A stretch of DNA of 64,000 nt. It comes from Halolamina litorea (GTDB lineage Archaea > Halobacteriota > Halobacteria > Halobacteriales > Haloferacaceae). The stretch is taken from positions 1,922,001 to 1,986,000 of the forward strand of contig NZ_JANHGR010000001.1 of assembly GCF_026616205.1 (NCBI RefSeq), read 5' to 3'. The notes beneath the pieces were generated by a model, which was given only the letters and a program-made list of their open reading frames with translations, did no database searches and was not told the DNA's origin. Shown piece by piece: positions 43,168-51,565 of this stretch; within the stretch, counting starts at the first letter, position 1; every line of letters starts with the position of its first letter. Position numbers and translations under genes: made by a program.

Positions 43168-44055
43168 ATGAGTAATACCCCACAACGCGAGCAGACCATC
43201 GAGACCCCCCGAAACGACCTGACTCACTCGACGCCGGCGTGGAACGGGATCAGCACGGCAGCCTCGCGGCTCCGCAACCCGGCGTACACCGGAGCGAACC
43301 GGTGTCTGCCCTGTACGGGGGTCAACGTCGGTCTGACAGTCGCGGCGGCGCTCGCCGTCGGGACGGTGTCCCGACCGGCCGGGGCGCTCGTCGGTGCCGG
43401 CGGGCTACTGGCGACGTGGCTCCGGGGCTACGTCGTCCCCGGAACGCCCGAACTCACCAAGCGCTATCTCCCTGACCGGGTACTTGCGTGGTTCGATAAG
43501 GCGCCCACAGGTGACGCACTCGGCGGGATCAACCCCGAAGCGTACCTCCGTGGGGCCGGCGTCGTCGTCGACCGGCCCGACGGGGATCTGGCGGTGAAGC
43601 CGTCGATCCACGCGGCACTCGCCGACCGTGTGGACACGTTCGAGACCGACGACGACCTCGCACGCGCGCTCGCGGAGGTCCTGTCTCTGAATCCCGACGA
43701 CGTGACCGTCGGCCCACAGGGTGTGGGCTACGCCGCTCGCGTGGGTGGACAGCCCGGCGGCACCTGGGAGTCACGACTCGCCCTGGCGACGGACCTCGCC
43801 GCCCACGACCTCTTCGCCGAGCGCGTCGGTGGCTGGCGGGCCCTCCCCGCCGACACGCGGGCCAGCCTCCTCGGGGCGTTCCGGCTGTCGCTGGATCGCT
43901 GTCCCGGCTGTGACGGCGTCGTCTCGCTCGGCAGCGACACGGCCGAGTCGTGCTGCCGGAGCTACGAGGTACTCGTCGCGGAGTGTGAGGCCTGCAACAG
44001 CCGCCTCTTCGAGGTGGACGCGTCGTTCGCCCCCGACGACAACGACGACGACTGA
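43168..44055 (+). CDS. Unknown membrane protein with C-terminal CxxC zinc motifs
   Basis: This 295-residue protein has an N-terminal CLPCTGVN motif, two hydrophobic stretches (about 53-90), then LTKRYLPDRVLAWFDKAP and a soluble domain. Near the C-terminus CPGCDGVVSLG, CCRSYEVL and CEACNSRLFEV suggest a zinc ribbon. I do not recognise a family. The ATG at 43168 follows an A/T-rich region (TGTATAATAAATC near 43008) unusual for this genome. It lies between two HTH membrane proteins and 1.1 kb upstream of the TasA-like genes. Confidence 0.68.
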   Translation: MSNTPQREQTIETPRNDLTHSTPAWNGISTAASRLRNPAYTGANRCLPCTGVNVGLTVAAALAVGTVSRPAGALVGAGGLLATWLRGYVVPGTPELTKRYLPDRVLAWFDKAPTGDALGGINPEAYLRGAGVVVDRPDGDLAVKPSIHAALADRVDTFETDDDLARALAEVLSLNPDDVTVGPQGVGYAARVGGQPGGTWESRLALATDLAAHDLFAERVGGWRALPADTRASLLGAFRLSLDRCPGCDGVVSLGSDTAESCCRSYEVLVAECEACNSRLFEVDASFAPDDNDDD

Positions 44056-44079
44056 TCGGTCCGACGGTCCCGGCTGACG

Positions 44080-44237
44080 CTGTTCGAGTGACGGCTGTCC
44101 CTTTTGACTGATACTGTTCGAGCGCGCGACCCTCCCAGTCCGGACTATGGCTGGACGTTGGGCCGTTCGAGCCTTCGACCGTTCGAGCGTGCAGACTGCC
44201 CCGTGGCTGGCGCTACTCGGATACGCGACTGTTCGAG
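44080..44237. repeat. Five copies of (C/T)GTTCGAG
   Basis: Copies lie at 44080-44088, 44114-44122, 44163-44171, 44179-44187 and 44229-44237. They fall in the spacer between the zinc membrane protein gene and the 3' end of the HTH gene. GTTCGA recurs in the inverted repeat before the second vWA protein. A regulatory array is possible. Confidence 0.65.
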
Positions 44238-44253
44238 AAAATCCGTCGGGCCG

Positions 44254-44805
44254 TCAGCCCTGCGTGGGTCGCCATTCGTCGTCGAGAGCGCCACGGCGTC
44301 GGGGCGAGCGCGTGCTGCGGGGGTAGAGCGTCCAAGTGTGGTACCCCGAGAGGGCCGCGTACGCCACCAGCGAGAGTACCGCCGGCACCAGCGGATCGAG
44401 GGCGGCCAGGAACGGGACGCCTGCAAGCACCGCGACCACGCTACAGAGTCCGACCAGCCCGACGAGGCGGTACTGCTCGCTCCAGCGCAGGCCCAACGGT
44501 CCGGTGTCGCGGATGCGTCGGACGACCCGCTTTGCGGCGGGAGTCGCACTGATCCCCGCGTCACCCGTCGTCACCAGCCCGTGGGTCTCGAGGGTGGGCA
44601 GGTGGGTCTGTCGGAGCGACGTAGCGACGCTCTCCCGAACCCCGCGGGGTGCGGGGTCGGTGCCGGCTTCGACTGCGGCCACGGCGTCGGCGATCTCGCC
44701 GGTCGTCCGCGGCGCGGCGACGTCCCAGAGGTACTCGAGCGCCACGCGACGGCGTTGGCAGCTCAGGACGCGATAGAACTCCGTATCTGATAATGTGTGG
44801 CTCAT
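44254..44805 (-). CDS. HTH transcriptional regulator with membrane helices, paralogue of 42325-42942
   Basis: This 183-residue protein has the same layout as the HTH gene 1.9 kb away: MSHTLSDTEFYRVLSCQRRRVALEYLWDV, a winged helix with SLRQTHLPTLETHGLV, then two membrane helices (about 125-165). It is divergent from the first TasA-like gene across a 376-base spacer that carries an inverted repeat, which makes it a good candidate regulator of that cluster. The start at 44805 was chosen for the MSHTLSD N-terminus; further upstream codons are not convincing. Confidence 0.78.
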   Translation of the reverse strand: MSHTLSDTEFYRVLSCQRRRVALEYLWDVAAPRTTGEIADAVAAVEAGTDPAPRGVRESVATSLRQTHLPTLETHGLVTTGDAGISATPAAKRVVRRIRDTGPLGLRWSEQYRLVGLVGLCSVVAVLAGVPFLAALDPLVPAVLSLVAYAALSGYHTWTLYPRSTRSPRRRGALDDEWRPTQG

Positions 44806-45181
44806 GGGTTCCGCGGCGTGGCGCCGCTTACTACGGGTAGGCACGGGGGGGACTAAGTCACGGACAGCCAGCCACCCGGCGAGGGGTGGGCTTCCACGCG
44901 GCACGCACTCCCTGTCGCCGAGCGCGGGAGCGGTACGGTCGCCATGTAGGTCTCCCAGACAGGGGTAGGGAGTGCGTGTCAAGCGGTACTAACTCCCATA
45001 CCGTCGGTCCTCCTCGGCGAACCGCCCGTTCCTCGGCGACGTGGCGGTCCATGAGTAAGTCACCCCCATTCCCTCAGTAGAGTGTCTCTCGGGGTCGAAC
45101 CCCGGGAACGCAGCGATCCCCCGGCTCCGGGCTCGGGTGGCGCACGTACCGCCAAAGACGAACAACCAACCCACGAAACCA
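44806..45181. other. 376-base intergenic region before the TasA-like cluster
   Basis: No gene is seen. It contains a 12-base inverted repeat (44902-44913 with 44967-44978), a CGGTACGG site at 44931-44938, and probably the promoters of both divergent genes. A CGGGG-TCGAA-CCCCG hairpin at 45090-45104 looks like a tRNA T-arm, but no tRNA fits around it. Confidence 0.65.
44902..44978. repeat. 12-base inverted repeat, 53-base spacer
   Basis: CACGCACTCCCT at 44902-44913 is the perfect reverse complement of 44967-44978. A second short pairing (CCTGTC at 44911-44916 with GACAGG at 44958-44963) extends it imperfectly. Confidence 0.8.
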
Positions 45182-46633
45182 ATGGACGACAACTCAAAAC
45201 TGTACAACACGACCCGCCGCCAGATCCTGGCCGGGATGGGCGCCGTCGGTCTCGCCTCCGCGGGGGCGGGCCTCGGCACGACAGCGTACTTCAGCGACAC
45301 CGAATCCTTCAGCGGCAACACCCTGCAGGCCGGTGAGCTCGACCTCAAGCTCGACTACAAGTCCACGTACATGGGCGGCGCGGGCCGTCTCGACCACGTG
45401 CAGGCGATGGGCTACCCCGACGCCGAGGACCTCGGGGAGGGACGCTACCTCCTCGGCCAGGCGCCGACGCCCGAAGACGAGATCGAGTGGGAGAACCTGG
45501 TCCAGAGCAACGAGTTCGACTTCTGTTCGCCCGAGGCCGACCAGTACCTCGTCAACGGTGACGAGATCCCGGTCTTCACCCTCGACGACATCAAGCCGGG
45601 CGACTCCGGCGAAGTGACGATCAGCCTCCACATCTGTGACAACCCCGCGTGGGTGAAGATGAACGGCTCGCTCTACGACAACCTCGAGAACGGCATGTCC
45701 GAGCCCGAGATGGAGGCCGACGACCTGAACCCCGGCGAAATCGGGGAACTGGCCGACGAGATCCAAGTCTGCGTCTGGTACGACGAGGACTGTGACAACG
45801 TCTACGAGGCCACCGGCACCGGCCAGCAGCAGGAACTGGAAGTCGCGCTCGTCAGCGACACCTCCGGCTCGATGAGCGGCGCGAACCTCACCGCCCTGAA
45901 GAACGCCGCCACCAGCTTCGTCGGCAACCTCTCCTCGCCCGACGAGGCCGCCGCGATCTCGTTCAGCAGCGGCACCTCGCTCGACCAGCAGCTGACGACG
46001 AACTACTCGGCGGTCCAGAACGCGATCAACAACTACACCGCAAGCGGCAGCACCAACGTCGCGGGCGGTATCTCCGTCGCGGAGAACGAACTCCTCAACG
46101 GGGCGAACGCGACTGCCGGCGCCTCGAAGGTCATGATCGTCCTGACCGACGGCTTCGAGAACATCGGCGACGCCCGCGATGCGGCCCAGCAGGCCAAGGA
46201 CGCCGGCATCCGGATCTTCGGTATCGGCCTGGGTACCAGCGTCGACACCGCGCTGGTGACCGACATCTCGTCGTCGCCCGGCGATGCCTTCTTCGCGCCC
46301 GACCCTGCGGACCTCGACACCGTCTACAGCGAGATCGCACAGGTCGTACTGGAGGGCGAACAGAAGATCGCCAGCGGCACGATGGCGGAAGTGTTCGAAC
46401 TCCTCGCCGAGGGGATCGACCTCGACGGCGACCGACAGGAGGAGGGTATCCAGTGTTACCCCGGTGCGACGACCCAGTGTATCGGCTTCGAGTGGGAACT
46501 CCCCGCGGAAGTCGGGAACCAGGTCCAGACCGACAGCCTCGCCTTCGACATCGGCTTCGAGGCCGAGCAGTGCCGCCACAACGAGGACGGCTTCGAGACT
46601 CCCACGGAAACCGAGACGGAGACCCCAGCCTGA
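45182..46633 (+). CDS. TasA/camelysin-like secreted protein with inserted vWA domain (first copy)
   Basis: This 483-residue protein begins with a Tat-like signal (R12-R13) ending in TAYFSDTE, the hallmark of SipW-processed TasA and camelysin precursors. The TasA-like beta domain starts at SFSGNTLQAGELDLKLDY, continues to about residue 215, and resumes at about 385 with DGDRQEEGIQCYPG, CIGFEWELP and VGNQVQTDSLAFD. Between them lies a vWA domain (about 218-385) with an apparently intact metal site: D226-S228-S230, T291 and D323. It ends in a Thr/Glu tail. A surface fibre or adhesin subunit is inferred. A signal peptidase gene lies in the same cluster. The ATG at 45182 gives MDDNSKLYNTTRRQ. Confidence 0.85.
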   Translation: MDDNSKLYNTTRRQILAGMGAVGLASAGAGLGTTAYFSDTESFSGNTLQAGELDLKLDYKSTYMGGAGRLDHVQAMGYPDAEDLGEGRYLLGQAPTPEDEIEWENLVQSNEFDFCSPEADQYLVNGDEIPVFTLDDIKPGDSGEVTISLHICDNPAWVKMNGSLYDNLENGMSEPEMEADDLNPGEIGELADEIQVCVWYDEDCDNVYEATGTGQQQELEVALVSDTSGSMSGANLTALKNAATSFVGNLSSPDEAAAISFSSGTSLDQQLTTNYSAVQNAINNYTASGSTNVAGGISVAENELLNGANATAGASKVMIVLTDGFENIGDARDAAQQAKDAGIRIFGIGLGTSVDTALVTDISSSPGDAFFAPDPADLDTVYSEIAQVVLEGEQKIASGTMAEVFELLAEGIDLDGDRQEEGIQCYPGATTQCIGFEWELPAEVGNQVQTDSLAFDIGFEAEQCRHNEDGFETPTETETETPA

Positions 46634-46685
46634 CCCCTCGCTGCTGACTCTACCTCTTCGGAGCCGGACCGGCCGGCAGCCGACG

Positions 46686-46757
46686 ACGGCGGTGCGACGC
46701 CGCCGTAGAGGTGTATCCCGCCGACGTGCGGGATCCGAACCGTTCGAAAAACGAACG
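46686..46757. promoter_or_regulatory. Hairpins and inverted repeat before the second vWA gene
   Basis: Hairpin 46686-46706 has a 7-base stem (ACGGCGG). Hairpin 46715-46734 has a 7-base stem (ATCCCGC). CGTTCG-AAAAA-CGAACG spans 46741-46757, ending 12 bases before the ATG. The first two may end transcription of the upstream gene; the third sits where an operator would act. Confidence 0.5.
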
Positions 46758-46769
46758 ACTATCCACACC

Positions 46770-48302
46770 ATGAGCCAAGACAAGAAACTCTACAACACGA
46801 CCCGCCGGCAGCTACTCGCCGGCATGGGTGCCGTCGGTCTCGCCTCCGCAGGGGCGGGCCTCGGCACGACCGCATACTTCAGCGACACCGAATCCTTCAG
46901 TGGCAACACCCTCCAGGCCGGGAGCCTCGACCTCAAGCTCGACTACAAGGCGAGCTACGACGGCCCCAACGGCATGGAACTGATCGGGCAGGCCCCGACC
47001 GAACAACAGCTGATCGACCAGTACGGCGAAGTGATCGAGGGGCCCCTGACCTGGGAGGAGCGCGCCGACCTCGGCTTCGCCTGTGACACCGAGGGCCTGA
47101 TCGACGGCGAGGCGATGCCCGTCTTCGATCTCGACGACGTGAAGCCCGGCGACTACGGCGAGGTGACGATGAGCTTCCACATCTGTGACAACCCGGCGCA
47201 CGTCTACTTCCGGGGCAACGTCTACGAGGACATGGAGAACGGGCTGACCGAGCCCGAAGCCGAGGTCGACTCGACGGCCGACGTGGGCGAACTCTCCGAC
47301 GTCATCGACGTGCGGATGTGGTACGACGAGAACTGCTCGAACACCTACGACGAACGCTCGGGCCGGGCCGACGTGCTGGTCGTCCAGGACATCTCCGGCT
47401 CGATGGAGTACGCCGGCAACGGCGGCGTCATCTCCGACGGCCAGGGTGGCTCGACCACGAAGCTCGAGGTGGCGAAGGACGCTATCGAGGCGTTCGGCGA
47501 CACCGTCTTCGCCGACCCGTCCGACGTGGCCGTCGGCCTGTTCACCTTCGGTAACGAGGACTACATCGGCGACGACACCCCCGCCGGCGACGACGTGGGT
47601 ATCGAACTCGCCCCCACGACCGACGAGTCCACCCTCGACACCCAGGCGGCCAACATCCAGGCCGCCGCCGAAGGTGTCGGCGGGACCGCACTCGGACTCG
47701 CAGTGCAGGATGCCAACGACTTCCTGCAGGCGAACCTCCGCAGCAACGCCCAGCCCGTGATGATCGTCCTGACCGACGGCGAGCAGTTCGACTCGAACAT
47801 CGACGAACTCGCCGCGGCCAACACCGCGAAGTCCGAGGGCACCCGGATCGTCATGATCGACGTCAACGACGTGGGCGACGGCGAGCCCCAGCTCCTCCGG
47901 GACATGGCCGGCTCGACCCCCACGACCGCCGGCGACGGCGACGGGACCGACTACTACCAGAGCGCCGACAGCGACTTCGCGGACGCCGCGGTGGACATCT
48001 TCGACTCCATCCTCCAGACCATCGTGGTCGCGGAGGGCGTGGTGTTCGAGGGGACCCTCGCGGAGTTCCGCGACGCCTTCGCCGACGGCGTGGCCCTCGA
48101 CCCCGCGCCGCTGCTGGGCTCCTCGGCGACCAACGAGATCTGCTTCACCCCCGGGACCCACTGTGTGGCGTTCGAGTGGTCGATCGACCCCGAGATCGGC
48201 AACGAGATCCAGACCGACTCGGTCAGCTTCGACTTCGACTTCGCGGCTGTCCAGTGCCGCCACAACGCGGAGCCGGTCAACCCCTTCGCGTCGTCGGCCT
48301 GA
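46770..48302 (+). CDS. TasA/camelysin-like secreted protein with inserted vWA domain (second copy)
   Basis: This 510-residue paralogue of the preceding protein has a nearly identical signal (R12-R13, TAYFSDTE, SFSGNTLQAGSLDLKLDY), so the pair arose by duplication. The beta domain has HICDNPAHVYFRGNVYEDMENG. The vWA insert (about 200-415) has metal-site residues D207-S209-S211, T306 and D336. The closing TasA-like part (about 420-500) shows FEGTLAEFRDAFADGVALD, CFTPGTHCVAFEW and FAAVQCRHN. The vWA domain diverges far more than the fold around it, suggesting different ligands. Its own upstream elements suggest separate regulation. Confidence 0.85.
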   Translation: MSQDKKLYNTTRRQLLAGMGAVGLASAGAGLGTTAYFSDTESFSGNTLQAGSLDLKLDYKASYDGPNGMELIGQAPTEQQLIDQYGEVIEGPLTWEERADLGFACDTEGLIDGEAMPVFDLDDVKPGDYGEVTMSFHICDNPAHVYFRGNVYEDMENGLTEPEAEVDSTADVGELSDVIDVRMWYDENCSNTYDERSGRADVLVVQDISGSMEYAGNGGVISDGQGGSTTKLEVAKDAIEAFGDTVFADPSDVAVGLFTFGNEDYIGDDTPAGDDVGIELAPTTDESTLDTQAANIQAAAEGVGGTALGLAVQDANDFLQANLRSNAQPVMIVLTDGEQFDSNIDELAAANTAKSEGTRIVMIDVNDVGDGEPQLLRDMAGSTPTTAGDGDGTDYYQSADSDFADAAVDIFDSILQTIVVAEGVVFEGTLAEFRDAFADGVALDPAPLLGSSATNEICFTPGTHCVAFEWSIDPEIGNEIQTDSVSFDFDFAAVQCRHNAEPVNPFASSA

Positions 48303-48352
48303 TCTCCCGCGACCCCCCCGTTTCCTTTCGTCCGGTCCGTTTCCTCGCTTCC

Positions 48353-48366
48353 GGAGCGATCGCTCC
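48353..48366. repeat. 14-base perfect palindrome
   Basis: GGAGCGATCGCTCC lies 50 bases after the second vWA gene. Role unknown. Confidence 0.75.
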
Positions 48367-48503
48367 CGTGAAACCCGAAAAGCGACGACGGAGCGGCCGG
48401 GCAGGGGCTCCGTACCCCCCGGAGTGGGGTGCCGTACCGTTCCCGCGCGTGGCCGCACGCGGTCCGTACTAACGTCCCCCCGATTCCACTGTTCTTCTAA
48501 CGT

Positions 48504-48515
48504 GCCCGTACGGGC
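48504..48515. promoter_or_regulatory. 12-base palindrome before the third TasA-like gene
   Basis: GCCCGTACGGGC ends 13 bases before the ATG at 48529. CCGTACCG lies further up near 48433. Both are GTAC-centred, like the repeats at 52517-52551, and may be operator sites. Confidence 0.5.
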
Positions 48516-48528
48516 GCGAGACACAACA

Positions 48529-49341
48529 ATGACCATGACCCACCTAACGCGGCGAGGCGTCCTCACGGCGCTCGGGGGCGTTGGGCTCGGCACCGTCGCC
48601 GGGTCCCGCCTCCTCGCCGGCGAGCGCCCGCCGTTCACACGCTATACGCTCGCACAGACCGCGGACGGGGACGGCTCCCTCCGCGTCTCGTGGTACGAGC
48701 GCTACAACGGGAGCACCGTCGAGGCGACGGGCGGCACCAACGAGAGTGCCGTCGATACGCTCGACCCCGAGACACAGCCCACCTACGTCGACGACGCCGC
48801 CGTTGCGGTGATCTCGTTCGACAACGTCCTGCCGGACGACAGCGGGTCGCTCGTCGTCGGCCTCGAGGCCGTCGACGCGGACCTGAACGTCTGGTTCCGG
48901 CCGCGGATCACCGCCGACGCCGAGAACGGGCAGAACGAGCCCGAACTGCTGGCGGAAGGCCCCGATACCGACGGCGACGGCGAACTCGACGTCCTGAGTG
49001 ACGTGAGCTACTGGCACGACAACGGCGTCGTATTCGGCGACTGCAACGGCCGGCAGGGGCTGTTCGAGCCCCAGTTGGTCACCGCCGACGGCAGCGCCGC
49101 CGCCGGCTCGCTCCGTGACGTGACCGACGCCTTCGGTGACGGCGTCCGCCTCCCCTTCGACGGCGGGGACGGCTGCCCCGACGCGCTCCCGGCCGGCGGG
49201 AACCGCTGTGTCGGCTTCAACTGGGCGCTCCCCGAATGGGTGGGCAACGAAGTCCAGAGCGACAGGCTGTCGTTCGAACTGGAGTTCGTGGCCGTCGCCT
49301 GTGGCGACGACCAGAACCCCTTCCTGGAGGTGGCGGAGTGA
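48529..49341 (+). CDS. TasA-like secreted protein without vWA domain
   Basis: This 270-residue protein starts with a Tat-like signal (HLTRRGVLTALGGVGLGTVAG) and keeps the cluster's shared blocks: DLNVWFRPRITADAENGQNEPEL, ADGSAAAGSLRDVTDAFGDGVRLPFDGG, CVGFNWALPEWVGNEVQSDRLSFELEFVAVACG. The SipW-type A-Y-F-S-D-T-E motif is lost. It has no vWA insert. The next gene overlaps its stop (GTGA), so the two are coupled. It could be a minor subunit or cap of the proposed fibre. Confidence 0.75.
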   Translation: MTMTHLTRRGVLTALGGVGLGTVAGSRLLAGERPPFTRYTLAQTADGDGSLRVSWYERYNGSTVEATGGTNESAVDTLDPETQPTYVDDAAVAVISFDNVLPDDSGSLVVGLEAVDADLNVWFRPRITADAENGQNEPELLAEGPDTDGDGELDVLSDVSYWHDNGVVFGDCNGRQGLFEPQLVTADGSAAAGSLRDVTDAFGDGVRLPFDGGDGCPDALPAGGNRCVGFNWALPEWVGNEVQSDRLSFELEFVAVACGDDQNPFLEVAE

Positions 49342-50489
49342 CGCCCATCAGCCGCCGCCAACTGCTGGTGGGGATCACCGCCGCCGGTGCCGCCGGGACG
49401 ATCTCGGGTGTCGGCACCGCGGCGCTGCTGACCGACCGGGAGACGCTGGCCGCGGAGATCCGTGGCGGACGCGTCGAGCTTCGCGTCGACGCCGGGGACG
49501 GCTCGACCGACGGCCCGGTCGAACTCCCCTTCCCCACGCTCGAAGCCGGTGACACCGGGTCGGTCGAGTTCGCGTTCGACGTGCCCGACGAGGATGGGGT
49601 CAACCCCGTCTACCTCTGGCTCCGCGTCGGCTGTGCCGGCGCCAGCGGGCTGGGGGATTTCCTCCGGGTCACGCTCTCGCGGCGCGACGACGCGGGCGAG
49701 GTACTGTTCGAGGGGACCCTCGCCGAGATGTTCGACGCACTCGGCGACGGCATCCGACTCGACCCGAGTAGCGGCGCCGGCGACCAGGGCTGTTTCCAGC
49801 CCGGTTCGACGGTCCCGCTCTCGCTCGCGTACGAACTCTCGCCGGCCTACATCGGCTCGGACGCGACCAGCCTGCTGGTCGAGGGCGTCGCGGTGCAGTG
49901 CCGTGGCGTCGACGCCAGCCAGCGCCCGCCCGAGTTCGACGCACCCCTCGGTGCGGCCGACTGCACCACGGTCGAGTGCCCGTGCTGCACGCTGGTCGGG
50001 AAGTACGAGAGCACCCTCACCGCGGGGGTTCTCCCCTTCGACGAGGGGAGCGACGACTACCGCCTGTCCGTCTCGGACATCGAGACCAACGACGACGGCG
50101 AGGCGATGGCGGCCCGATTCCGGGTCGTCCTGGCCGACGACCCGACGACGGAGGTCGAAGTCTGCCGCGTCCTGATCAAGTCCGGCCGCGGGCCGGACGC
50201 GAGCACGGACCTGTTCGTCTACGAGGACGAGGAGGTCGACGGCGTGATCGGTACCGACCGGTACGCCATCAGCCACGTCACCGTCGGGATCTGCACCCCC
50301 ACGGTCGACGGCGAGTGCCCGCCCGACCTGGTGACAGAACAGCGTCCCCAGGGCGGGAACGGTAACAACGGCAATAACGGCAATAACGGCAACAGCGGCA
50401 ACAACGGCAACAGCGGCAACAACGGCAACAGCGGCAACAACGGCAACAGCGGCAACAGCGGCAACACCGTCGCAGGAGGCGACCGATGA
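49338..50489 (+). CDS. TasA-like secreted protein with Cys-rich second domain and Asn/Gly/Ser tail
   Basis: This 383-residue protein starts with a GTG overlapping the previous stop. It has a Tat-like signal (ISRRQLLVGITAAG) ending in ALLTDRE, a TasA-like domain (about 35-195, with FEGTLAEMFDALGDGIRLD, CFQPGSTVPLSLAYEL and VAVQCRG), a second beta-rich domain introduced by CTTVECPCCTLVGKYE (about 212-330), and a C-terminal run of Asn, Gly and Ser. The ATG of the signal peptidase gene overlaps its stop by four bases. A cell-wall-facing or flexible-linker role is inferred. Confidence 0.78.
   Translation: MTPISRRQLLVGITAAGAAGTISGVGTAALLTDRETLAAEIRGGRVELRVDAGDGSTDGPVELPFPTLEAGDTGSVEFAFDVPDEDGVNPVYLWLRVGCAGASGLGDFLRVTLSRRDDAGEVLFEGTLAEMFDALGDGIRLDPSSGAGDQGCFQPGSTVPLSLAYELSPAYIGSDATSLLVEGVAVQCRGVDASQRPPEFDAPLGAADCTTVECPCCTLVGKYESTLTAGVLPFDEGSDDYRLSVSDIETNDDGEAMAARFRVVLADDPTTEVEVCRVLIKSGRGPDASTDLFVYEDEEVDGVIGTDRYAISHVTVGICTPTVDGECPPDLVTEQRPQGGNGNNGNNGNNGNSGNNGNSGNNGNSGNNGNSGNSGNTVAGGDR
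50353..50467 (+). repeat. Asn-Gly-Asn-Ser coding repeat
   Basis: Tandem units of 9-18 bases (GGCAACAACGGCAACAGC type) encode the flexible C-terminal tail of the preceding protein. Copy number is likely to vary by slippage. Confidence 0.85.
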
Positions 50490-51565
50490 GCCGGTTCGGC
50501 GAGGGCTCGGCCCGGCACGTCGTCGGCTTCATCGTCCTCCTGCTGGTGATCGCCCCGTTCGCGGCCTACGCCGCGCCGGCGCTGGTCGGTGCCGACGAGA
50601 GCTACATCGTCCTCACCGGAAGCATGCGCCCCGGGATCGACCCGGGTGACGTGGTGTTCGTCAGCGCGACCTCGGCGGCCTCGATCGGCGTCGACGACGT
50701 GATCACGTACACTCGCCCGGGCAGCAACACGCCGACGACCCACCGCGTGGTGGAAGTGGTCGAGCGTGACGGCGACCGGCTGTTCCGCACGCAGGGGGAT
50801 GCCAACGAGGACCCCGACAGTGCGCTCATCGCACCCGAACAGGTGGTCGGCGTGGTGACCCTGACGATCCCGTTCATCGGGACCGTCATCGGGCTTGCCG
50901 ACAGCCAGTACGGCTTCCTCGCGCTCGTGGTGCTGCCGTTCGGCCTCCTCGTGCTCGACTTGGGCTACTCGGCCGTGAGTCGCAGAGTGGGCCGACCCGG
51001 CGGCGCGTCCGAGGAGGACGCCGACGTTCCGGTGGTGTACGACCCGGTCCGAGCGGCCGAAGCGTACTACGACGCCGCCGAGCGTCGCCTCAGCGAGGCC
51101 GAACGGACGGCCACGCCGGGGGTCAGCGCTCGGGACATGAGCGCCTCGATGCTGCTGGCGGCGGGGCTGGCGATCTACGCCGGCTGGAACGCCTACTGGC
51201 AGTTCACCAGCTTCGGCGCCCCGCGCGCGGAGACGATGTCCGTGCTCTCGGGCGCGCTGGTCTGTCTAGCGTTCCTCGGCTACCTACGCGTGACGAACGG
51301 CGGGTCGGACGAACCGGCCCCCGCCACGGCACCCGGAACGCCCGGCGTGGCCGAGGTCGCGCCCGTGGGAGCCGCCCCGAGCGTAGCCCGACCGCAGGCA
51401 GCCCAGCACCCCGCAGGGGTGGAGGCGGCCCACGGCGTGGCTCCCGGTGCCACCGCGGCGCCCGAACCTCGCGTGGAGACCAACGGCCACGGCTACCCCG
51501 TGTGGTACGCCGACGGCGGCTACGAACAGGCCTCGGAGGCCAGGGAGGGCGCTGATGCGCAGTAA
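50486..51565 (+). CDS. Signal peptidase, SipW/Sec11 type, with C-terminal extension
   Basis: This 359-residue membrane peptidase has the catalytic Ser46 (IVLTGSMRPGIDPGD), His86 (TTHRVVEVVERDGD) and Asp pair near D105/D111 (TQGDANEDPD) of the Ser-His-Asp archaeal, SipW and Sec11 class. Helices lie at about 11-31 and 122-165. After a polar stretch come two further helices (about 213-270) and a Pro/Ala-rich tail, unusual for a signal peptidase. Its position inside the cluster and the SipW-type signals of its neighbours suggest it processes them, as SipW processes TasA. The start overlaps the previous stop (ATGA). Confidence 0.88.
   Translation: MSRFGEGSARHVVGFIVLLLVIAPFAAYAAPALVGADESYIVLTGSMRPGIDPGDVVFVSATSAASIGVDDVITYTRPGSNTPTTHRVVEVVERDGDRLFRTQGDANEDPDSALIAPEQVVGVVTLTIPFIGTVIGLADSQYGFLALVVLPFGLLVLDLGYSAVSRRVGRPGGASEEDADVPVVYDPVRAAEAYYDAAERRLSEAERTATPGVSARDMSASMLLAAGLAIYAGWNAYWQFTSFGAPRAETMSVLSGALVCLAFLGYLRVTNGGSDEPAPATAPGTPGVAEVAPVGAAPSVARPQAAQHPAGVEAAHGVAPGATAAPEPRVETNGHGYPVWYADGGYEQASEAREGADAQ

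Noticed and set aside
45090-45104. tRNA-like T-arm (CGGGG-TCGAA-CCCCG)
   Set aside because: No D-arm, anticodon arm or acceptor stem fits around it, and the loop is too short.
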